From the NCBI GenBank assembly GCA_002310075.1, contig DBXU01000147.1, forward strand, positions 4,902 to 9,975: a stretch of 5,074 nt of DNA, in the 5' to 3' direction. The translations under genes and the position numbers were made by a program. The DNA is from Bacteroidales bacterium UBA1204 (lineage in GTDB: Bacteria > Bacteroidota > Bacteroidia > Bacteroidales > F082). Of the stretch, positions 1-5,074 are shown in pieces. Numbering within the stretch: position 1 is the first letter of the stretch; each line of letters opens with the position of its first letter. The notes below the pieces were generated by a model. The model was not told the DNA's origin. It was given only the letters and a program-made list of their open reading frames with translations, and did not search any database.

Positions 1-1206
1 GGTACGGGTCCTGTCCACAGCTTCGCTGTAACCCTCTGCATTGGTATCCTTACTTCATTGGCTACTTCCATCTTCATCTCTCGTTTGATTTTCGAACGTA
101 TGCTTGATAAGGATAGAGAAATCAGCTTCTCCACCAAGTGGACCCGCAATTTCTTGCAGGATAAGCACTATGATTTCATCGGAATGCGCAAGACTTCGTT
201 CATCATCTGCATCTGCTTCCTTTTGGTCAGTTTGATCTCACTCGGCATCCGCGGTCTGAACCTCGGTATTGACTTCAAGGGTGGTCGCAACTACGTCGTC
301 CAATTCGACGATCCTAACATGAAAGTTGAGCAAGTGCGTGAAGCCTTGACTGACGTGAGCTTCGACAAGAACGCCATCCACAGCGCCCTCGAAATGAGAG
401 ACGACCAAGAAGTGGAAGACTGGTCAACGCCTGAAGTGAAGACTTATGGTACCAACGGTCAGGTGAAGATCACGACCAAGTTCTTGATTAAGAATGACAG
501 CCCCGCCGTCGACAGCGTCATCCAAGTCATCCTTTATGATGGTTTGAAGGGCCTGTATGGCAACGACCTCACCATGGAGCAATTCTCCTCAGAGGATGAA
601 ACCGTGGGTATCTTGAGCACCCAGAAAGTCGGTGCCACCATCGCTAGCGATGTTACGCGTAAGTCCATCATCGCCATCATCGTGGCTTTGGCTTTGATGT
701 TTGTCTACATCGCCATCCGATTCAAGAAATGGCAATATGGTGTGGCTTCCATCATGGCTCTGGCACAAGACACCATCATCGTGTTGGGTATGTACTCCTT
801 GTTCTACAATGTGCTGCCCTTCACCATGGAAGTGGACCAAAGTTTCATCGCTGCTGTGCTGACTGTTATCGGTTACTCCATCAACGCTACGGTGGTTATC
901 TTCGACCGTATCCGTGAAAATGTCGGTTTGCATCCGAAGAACTCATGGAAGGTCAATATGAACAATGCTGTCAACAGCACTTTGACCCGTTCGTTCAACA
1001 CCTCCGGTTCGACCTTGGTCGTGTTGCTTGCTATCTTCATCTTCGGCGGCGACACCATCCGCGGATTCATCTTCGCTCTGTTGGTCGGTGTGTTGGCCGG
1101 TACCTTCTCCTCAGTGTTCCTGTCATCGCCTTTCGCCTATGTCTTGATGAAAGGTCATAAGAAAGACAATGAAATCACCGAAGAAAGCACTTCGAAGAAG
1201 AAATAA
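1..1206 (+). CDS. secDF: SecDF fused protein translocase subunit, 3' part (5' end outside window)
   Basis: This encodes the C-terminal 401 residues of a fused SecD–SecF, the inner-membrane, proton-driven accessory of the SecYEG translocon. The frame is open from base 1, and residues 1-19 (GTGPVHSFAVTL onward) are the typical last SecD transmembrane helix, so the gene starts upstream. A TTG at 58 lies inside this helix and is not a start. The SecF half follows: TM1 at about 67-85, the GIDFKGG motif at 89-95, a periplasmic domain at about 96-215, then five more membrane segments (about 221-239, 246-272, 281-301, 337-350, 353-383) and a Lys-rich cytoplasmic tail ending in KKK. The SecF signatures IGYSIN..VVIFDRIREN (290-307) and TRSFNTS (329-335) are present. 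The Asp normally following YSxN is Ala296, and the usual His of the AxHD motif is Gln256. Fused SecDF is common in Bacteroidota, where the full protein is roughly 1,000 residues, so about 600 are missing here. Identity is very secure. Confidence 0.97.
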   Translation, partial: GTGPVHSFAVTLCIGILTSLATSIFISRLIFERMLDKDREISFSTKWTRNFLQDKHYDFIGMRKTSFIICICFLLVSLISLGIRGLNLGIDFKGGRNYVVQFDDPNMKVEQVREALTDVSFDKNAIHSALEMRDDQEVEDWSTPEVKTYGTNGQVKITTKFLIKNDSPAVDSVIQVILYDGLKGLYGNDLTMEQFSSEDETVGILSTQKVGATIASDVTRKSIIAIIVALALMFVYIAIRFKKWQYGVASIMALAQDTIIVLGMYSLFYNVLPFTMEVDQSFIAAVLTVIGYSINATVVIFDRIRENVGLHPKNSWKVNMNNAVNSTLTRSFNTSGSTLVVLLAIFIFGGDTIRGFIFALLVGVLAGTFSSVFLSSPFAYVLMKGHKKDNEITEESTSKKK

Positions 1207-1240
1207 TAGAATTATTATATTAACCTTCTAAACTGCTTGC

Positions 1241-1272
1241 AAAAATCCCGCTGGATTCAGCGGGATTTTTTT
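1241..1272 (+). terminator. Rho-independent terminator of secDF
   Basis: A perfect 13-bp inverted repeat (1241-1253 pairing with 1258-1270) with a GATT loop begins 34 bases after the secDF stop. The stem has a GC-rich centre (CCCGCTG/CAGCGGG) and A/T-rich ends, and the descending arm runs into seven consecutive T (1266-1272). This is a textbook intrinsic terminator. It separates secDF from the downstream unit. The A5 run on the upstream arm gives a shorter U-tract on the other strand, so weak bidirectional action is possible, but no minus-strand gene is seen nearby. Confidence 0.93.
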
Positions 1273-1306
1273 ATTCCAAATACTATGTAGTTTCTCCAAA
1301 TTATTG

Positions 1307-1314
1307 TACTTTTG
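1307..1314 (+). promoter_or_regulatory. Bacteroidota-type promoter, -7 element TACTTTTG
   Basis: TACTTTTG is an exact match to the TAnnTTTG -7 box used by the Bacteroidota primary sigma factor. Transcription would start a few bases downstream (about 1319-1322), giving a leader of roughly 45 nt before the ATG at 1366. The -33 element is weak: TATG at 1284-1287 lies at a plausible 19-base spacing but matches TTTG imperfectly. The position, just after the secDF terminator and just before an exported-protein gene, supports a real promoter that would drive the OmpA-family gene, purM and prfA. The leader is AT-rich with no evident riboswitch or strong hairpin. Confidence 0.72.
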
Positions 1315-1365
1315 TCCGATAATAATAACGCTTATTCTGCGTTTGGCTTAAGAGAACAATTGTCT

Positions 1366-3822
1366 ATGAAAAAATACATTCTAATCCTCATGTCGGCATT
1401 ATTCATTTTCATGAGTACCGACCTTTATGCACAGAGAAGAAATCCCGCCAAAAACGCCGATCTGGCCTTTGGACGCAAGCAGTATATCGAAGCCGTCGAC
1501 CGTTATAAGAAGGCCTATCGCAAAGTGCGCCGCAACAAGGAAGAGCGCAACCGCATCAGCTTCCAAATGGCTGAATGCTATCGTAATATTGGCCTTCCCA
1601 AAAGAGCAGAACCTTATTATAAGCGCCTTCTGAAGACGGACTACCCCAACGTTCATCCTGAAGTTTATCTTTACATGGCTGAAACCTATAAGATGAACGA
1701 GAAGTACAAAGACGCTTTGGAAATGTACGAAATATACGCTCAAAGAGTTCCTAGTGACCCAAGAGGGCGCTTGGGTGTCGAAACCACGTCTCTCATTACG
1801 GAATGGCTGGAAAACCCGTCGAAATACGAGCTTACCCCCTTGAAAAAAGTAAACTCCACCAAGGATTCCGATTTTAGCGCTTGTTGGCTCAGCAACAACT
1901 ACAACGAAATCATCTTCACCTCTACTCGTGATGCAGCCACAGGAAAAGAAAAAGACGGCATCACAGGGCAAGAATTTGCCGATTTCTTCACCTCGAAGCA
2001 AGACCGTAAAGGCGACTGGAGCACACCCGTACTCGCCGACGAAAGCGAAAGCATCAACACGGGAGCCAGCGAAGGCACGCCTTTCATGAATTCCAAGTTC
2101 ACCAAAATGTATTTCACACGTTGCCAAAATGGAGCCCACCGTAAGAACGGTTGCCAAATCATGGTAGCGGGCAAGAGCGGCGGCGCTTTCTCGGAAGCAA
2201 GACCCGTGGAGATTGCCGGTGTCGACACCTTAGACATCGTTGGGCATCCCACCCTTTCGAGCGATGAGTTAATAATGTATTTTGCCGCGGAACGCAAAGA
2301 CGGCTTCGGCGGAAACGACATTTGGGTTGCTATGCGTGACAACACCACCGACCCCTTTAAACGGCCTTTCAACTTAGGTGAAAAAATCAACACGCCTGGC
2401 AACGAGGTCTTCCCCTTCCTTAGATCCGACACCGTACTCTATTTCGCCTCCGACGGTCATGGCGGCATGGGTGGACTCGACATCTTTGTCTCTTCCATGG
2501 ACACCAGCGGTCAATGGGGCGAACCTCGTAACCTGAAATCGCCCATCAATTCGACTGGCGACGATTTTGCCATCATCTTCCACCCCACAGAGGAACGTGG
2601 ATTCATCTCCTCCAACCGTGGCAACAGCCGTGGATTGGACAATATCTACTATTTTGAAGAACCGCCCGTATTGTTCACTTTCTCAGGTACTGTCAAAGAT
2701 GCCAAGACCAAACAGTTTGTCAGTAACGCCGCCGTGCGATTGGTCGGCAGCGACGGATCTAGCATTATGACTCGTACCAACGAGAAAGGCTATTTCAACT
2801 TCAGCGACAGCCAAATCAACAAGAACACCACCTACGAAGTCACGATAGACAAGGATAACTACTTTACTCTCAGCACTCAAGAGACGACTATGGGACTGGA
2901 GTTTAGCAAAGATATCGAAAAAGACTACGACATAGAACCCATCCCTCAGGAACCCATCATGCTGCCTGATATCCTATACGACTTAGGCAAATGGGACCTC
3001 AAGCCGCAGTTTGAGGACTCTTTACAAGGTTTGATCGAAACCCTGCAAATCAACCCGACCATCACCATCGAGTTGGCCTCACATACCGACGCCCGTGACA
3101 CCGACGAACATAACGATATCTTGTCGCAGAAGCGCGCCCAAAGCGTCGTCGACTACCTCATCATCCGTGGCATCGACCCACTTCGACTCACCGCCAAAGG
3201 ATATGGCGAGCGCGTGCCACGCACCATCCAAAAAGACATGACCGTGAGAGGCTATACCTTCAAGGCTGGCACAAGACTCACCGAAGACTTCATCAATAAG
3301 CTGCCCAGTAACGATGTCAAGGAAGCCGCTCACCAAATGAACCGCCGTACCGAATTCCGCATCTTGAGCAAAGACTTTGTACCGCGCGACCACATCAACG
3401 AAGGCGGCACTGTCAACATCGCCATCAACCCGCAGGAAGACCAGACCGAGCACTTCACTGTCGACAAAAAAGGTTATTTCAGCTTTACCGCTAATGTCGA
3501 CGGCTACAATGAGACCTTCACCTATAGCCAAAATGCCGACTTGTGTATCTCTGAAAGCCGCGCTCTTCAACTGCTGAAAGAAGGCCGCATCACCGCCGAT
3601 GCCTTCCAAGGCGACGTCGATAAAATCCTTACTACAGGAGGCATCCAAAACGGCGCCATTTTCGTCATCAAGGAAGTGCGAATCGCTGGCCGTTCGCTTT
3701 ACAATATCGAGTGCAAGGTGGTGAGCAGGATGATCGAGCAATGGGTCATCGGACAGAAAAACATGAAACAACTCGGCAACTACGAGTTTGACACTAATGA
3801 TAGGAAACTGAAATTCAAATAA
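1366..3822 (+). CDS. Exported TPR / beta-propeller / OmpA-family envelope protein (PorE-like) with C-terminal retropepsin-like extension
   Basis: An 818-residue multidomain protein, probably periplasmic and attached to peptidoglycan. Residues 1-22 are a Sec signal peptide (MKKYILILMS..., likely signal peptidase I cleavage after LYA); there is no lipobox cysteine. Residues ~27-150 form TPR-like helices. Five PD40/WD40-like blades follow (~169-190, 235-258, 294-322, 345-375, 398-430), with repeated YFAS/SSNR and GG.DI elements and a possible disulfide pair, C253/C263. Residues ~436-500 are a carboxypeptidase-regulatory-like beta fold (SGTVKDAKT...NEKGYFNF). Residues ~530-668 are an OmpA C-terminal domain: ASHTDAR, LSQKRAQSVVDYL, KGYGE and NRRTEF, with the diaminopimelate-binding pair D575/R590 at the canonical 15-residue spacing, and an insertion at about 619-658. 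Residues ~692-818 resemble an inactive retropepsin. The order of the first four domains matches PorE of the type IX secretion system; this role is inferred. The ATG at 1366 is chosen because it begins the signal peptide; an in-frame TTG at 1312 lies within the promoter. Confidence 0.93.
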   Translation: MKKYILILMSALFIFMSTDLYAQRRNPAKNADLAFGRKQYIEAVDRYKKAYRKVRRNKEERNRISFQMAECYRNIGLPKRAEPYYKRLLKTDYPNVHPEVYLYMAETYKMNEKYKDALEMYEIYAQRVPSDPRGRLGVETTSLITEWLENPSKYELTPLKKVNSTKDSDFSACWLSNNYNEIIFTSTRDAATGKEKDGITGQEFADFFTSKQDRKGDWSTPVLADESESINTGASEGTPFMNSKFTKMYFTRCQNGAHRKNGCQIMVAGKSGGAFSEARPVEIAGVDTLDIVGHPTLSSDELIMYFAAERKDGFGGNDIWVAMRDNTTDPFKRPFNLGEKINTPGNEVFPFLRSDTVLYFASDGHGGMGGLDIFVSSMDTSGQWGEPRNLKSPINSTGDDFAIIFHPTEERGFISSNRGNSRGLDNIYYFEEPPVLFTFSGTVKDAKTKQFVSNAAVRLVGSDGSSIMTRTNEKGYFNFSDSQINKNTTYEVTIDKDNYFTLSTQETTMGLEFSKDIEKDYDIEPIPQEPIMLPDILYDLGKWDLKPQFEDSLQGLIETLQINPTITIELASHTDARDTDEHNDILSQKRAQSVVDYLIIRGIDPLRLTAKGYGERVPRTIQKDMTVRGYTFKAGTRLTEDFINKLPSNDVKEAAHQMNRRTEFRILSKDFVPRDHINEGGTVNIAINPQEDQTEHFTVDKKGYFSFTANVDGYNETFTYSQNADLCISESRALQLLKEGRITADAFQGDVDKILTTGGIQNGAIFVIKEVRIAGRSLYNIECKVVSRMIEQWVIGQKNMKQLGNYEFDTNDRKLKFK
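3439..3819 (+). other. Degenerate retropepsin-like (clan AA aspartic protease) domain within the OmpA-family protein
   Basis: Residues ~692-818 of the OmpA-family protein follow the layout of bacterial retropepsin-like proteases. A beta-strand pair (YFSFTANVDGYNETFTY) leads into the position of the catalytic loop. Then come the helix-like ALQLLKEGRITADAFQGD (733-750), a GG.QNG turn where the flap should be (758-763), the strand IKEVRIAGRSLYNIECKVV (768-786), and the C-terminal IGQKNMKQLGNYEFD (795-809), equivalent to the family's LLGxSxLxxLG...ID. At the active-site loop the expected D-T-G-A-S is S721-Q722-N723-A724-D725, so the catalytic Asp is absent and proteolytic activity is not expected. 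The assignment rests on recalled family motifs, without an alignment or profile search. Confidence 0.68.
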
Positions 3823-3824
3823 TG
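3820..3824 (+). promoter_or_regulatory. TAATG stop/start overlap, likely translational coupling
   Basis: The TAA of the OmpA-family gene and the ATG of purM share the A at 3822. No Shine-Dalgarno sequence stands at a useful distance (AGGA at 3802-3805 is 16 bases before the ATG). Re-initiation by ribosomes finishing the upstream gene is a reasonable inference, and it implies that both genes lie on one transcript. Confidence 0.6.
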
Positions 3825-4985
3825 GACAATCAACGCTATAGCCAACGTGGCGTCTCTGCCGAAAAGGAAGACATCCACAACGCCATCAAGAACCTTGACA
3901 AAGGGCTTTATCCCAACGCTTTCTGCAAAATCATTCCCGACATCCTCGGAGGCGATCCGCTGTATTGCAACATCATGCACGCCGACGGCGCGGGAACCAA
4001 ATCCTCATTGGCCTATCTCTATTGGAAAGAGACTGGCGACATGAGCGTATGGGAAGGCGTGGCACAAGACGCCGTGGTGATGAACACTGACGACCTCATC
4101 TGCGTGGGTGCCATAGATAACATGCTGCTCTCCTCCACCATCGGACGCAACAAGAGCCTCATCCCTGGAGAAGTGATTTCCGCCCTGATTAACGGGACAG
4201 AGCATTTCTTGCAGAAACTCCGCGACTTGGGCATCGGCATTTACCTTACAGGCGGTGAGACCGCCGACGTGGGCGACTTGGTGCGCACCGTCATCGTTGA
4301 CAGCACCGTGACGACCCGAATCCGTCGCGACGAAGTGATCGAGAACAATCTGCAGCCCGGCGATGTCATCGTGGCCTTTGCCTCCTACGGACAAGCCTCC
4401 TATGAAGACTGCTACAACGGTGGCATGGGCAGTAACGGCCTCACCTCGGCCCGCCATGATATGTTGAATCATTATCTGGCAGAGAAATACGATGAGAGCT
4501 ATGACCACAGCATCCCTGAAGATTTGGTCTATTCCGGCCCGCACAAGCTGACCGACCCGACCGAAGTCCCAGGAGTGGATGTAGGCAAACTTATCCTCTC
4601 GCCCACCCGCACCTATGCCCCGCTGATGATCCCGATTCTGAAGGAGTTCCGCAAACAGATCCACGGCATCATCCATTGCAGCGGAGGCGCCCAGACCAAA
4701 GTGCTGCACTTCGTTGATAAGTTGCATATCGTGAAGGACAACATGCTGGCGTTGCCGCCTTTGTTCAAGCTGATCCAAGCCGCCTCGGGCACCGACTGGC
4801 ACGAGATGTACAAGGTCTTCAACATGGGCCATCGTTTGGAAATCTACACCAACGAAAAGGCCGCCAATGAGATGATTGCCATTGCAAAACAGTTCAATAT
4901 CGACAGCCAAATCATTGGACATGTGGAGGCTTCAGAGCAAAAGAGATTGACGATCAAGAGTGACTTCGGAGTGTTTGAGTATTAA
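3822..4985 (+). CDS. purM: Phosphoribosylformylglycinamidine cyclo-ligase (AIR synthase), long Bacteroidota-type form
   Basis: PurM converts FGAM plus ATP to 5-aminoimidazole ribotide (AIR), the fifth step of de novo purine synthesis, in the cytoplasm. The 387-residue product shows the PurM family order: N-terminal YSQRGVS (6-12), the ATP/phosphate-binding DGAGTK (55-60), NTDDLICVGA (88-97, canonical NDLVVQGA), GGETADVGD (144-152), GSNGLTSAR (203-211), SPTRTY (260-265), the glycine-rich HCSGGAQTK (285-293, canonical HITGGG) and FNMGHRLEIY (333-342, canonical FNMGIGM). It is about 40 residues longer than the E. coli enzyme (345), with extra sequence around 212-250. Several motif positions are divergent, so automated annotation may call it only 'AIR synthase-related protein'. 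The neighbouring prfA is a familiar arrangement in Bacteroides genomes. The start is the ATG overlapping the previous stop; it places the YxxxGV motif at residue 6, as expected. Confidence 0.9.
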   Translation: MDNQRYSQRGVSAEKEDIHNAIKNLDKGLYPNAFCKIIPDILGGDPLYCNIMHADGAGTKSSLAYLYWKETGDMSVWEGVAQDAVVMNTDDLICVGAIDNMLLSSTIGRNKSLIPGEVISALINGTEHFLQKLRDLGIGIYLTGGETADVGDLVRTVIVDSTVTTRIRRDEVIENNLQPGDVIVAFASYGQASYEDCYNGGMGSNGLTSARHDMLNHYLAEKYDESYDHSIPEDLVYSGPHKLTDPTEVPGVDVGKLILSPTRTYAPLMIPILKEFRKQIHGIIHCSGGAQTKVLHFVDKLHIVKDNMLALPPLFKLIQAASGTDWHEMYKVFNMGHRLEIYTNEKAANEMIAIAKQFNIDSQIIGHVEASEQKRLTIKSDFGVFEY

Positions 4986-4988
4986 ACT

Positions 4989-5074
4989 ATGGACATCACC
5001 GAGAAACTCGAAACGATAAAGCACCGCTGGGAGGAGATGGGCGAACAGCTCGCCGACCCTGCCGTGGCTTCCGA
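4989..5074 (+). CDS. prfA: Peptide chain release factor 1, N-terminal fragment (runs off window)
   Basis: Only 28 codons are present. The protein begins MDITEKLETIKHRWEEMGEQ and continues LADPAVASD, which fits the N-terminal helix of release factor 1: a charged amphipathic helix ending in a conserved 'L.DP.V..D' motif. RF1 recognises UAA and UAG and releases the finished peptide through its GGQ motif, which lies outside the window. The ATG follows the purM stop by three bases and has no Shine-Dalgarno sequence at normal spacing (GGAG at 4968-4971 is 17 bases away), so it is probably translated from the same transcript as purM. The identity depends on a short fragment plus gene order; RF2 is less likely because its N-terminus does not have this pattern. 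Confidence 0.82.
   Translation, partial: MDITEKLETIKHRWEEMGEQLADPAVAS

Noticed and set aside
58..60. TTG at 58 as the start of a separate secF gene
   Set aside because: It falls in the middle of the last SecD transmembrane helix, and the frame is open with SecD-like sequence (GTGPV...) to the window edge, so the gene is a SecDF fusion.
1276..1300. Short TCCAAA repeats in the secDF/OmpA intergenic region as operator half-sites
   Set aside because: Two six-base direct repeats in AT-rich DNA are expected by chance and show no palindromic symmetry.
1312..1365. In-frame TTG at 1312 as an upstream start adding 18 residues to the OmpA-family protein
   Set aside because: The TTG lies inside the TACTTTTG promoter element, so it would be upstream of the transcript start, and the extension would hide the signal peptide that begins at the ATG at 1366.
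1319..1365. Possible riboswitch or attenuator in the leader of the OmpA-purM-prfA unit, for example a purine sensor
   Set aside because: The leader is only about 45 nt, AT-rich, with no convincing paired structure or purine-aptamer signature.
3802..3805. AGGA upstream of purM as a Shine-Dalgarno sequence
   Set aside because: It is 16 bases from the ATG, too far for normal pairing, and Bacteroidota rarely rely on Shine-Dalgarno sequences.
1399..4922. Long open frames on the minus strand opposite the OmpA-family gene and purM (up to about 305 codons)
   Set aside because: They lie wholly opposite well-identified genes, show no recognisable family motifs and have low-complexity His/Val/Asp-rich compositions typical of antisense shadow frames.

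Overview
The window is a compact, all-plus-strand stretch of chromosome, most likely from a member of the Bacteroidota, probably order Bacteroidales. Three things point there: a SecD–SecF fusion protein, a promoter with a perfect match to the Bacteroidota -7 consensus TAnnTTTG and no clear Shine-Dalgarno sequences, and a TPR/beta-propeller/OmpA envelope protein placed before a long-form PurM and prfA. No RNA genes, mobile elements, CRISPR arrays or long repeats are visible.

Layout. Positions 1-1206 hold the 3' part of secDF, which begins upstream of the window. A strong intrinsic terminator (1241-1272) closes that unit. A promoter at about 1307-1314 starts a new unit of three tightly packed genes. 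The first is an 818-residue exported OmpA-family protein (1366-3822). The second is purM, phosphoribosylformylglycinamidine cyclo-ligase (3822-4985), whose ATG shares one base with the preceding stop codon. The third is prfA, peptide chain release factor 1 (from 4989), of which only the first 28 codons are present.

Roles. SecDF is the membrane motor that helps the Sec translocon pull proteins across the inner membrane. The OmpA-family protein has a Sec signal peptide and would itself use that route. Its domain order (TPR, beta-propeller, carboxypeptidase-regulatory-like fold, OmpA C-terminal peptidoglycan-binding domain) matches PorE (PG1058) of the Porphyromonas type IX secretion system, but orthology is not proven. 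PurM and PrfA are housekeeping enzymes for purine synthesis and translation termination.

The most interesting observation is the last ~125 residues of the OmpA-family protein. They lie beyond the OmpA domain and resemble a retropepsin-like (clan AA) aspartic protease domain throughout, but Ser-Gln-Asn stands where the catalytic Asp-Thr-Gly should be. This looks like a pseudoprotease module added to a cell-wall-anchored scaffold. The rest of the window is ordinary core-genome content.
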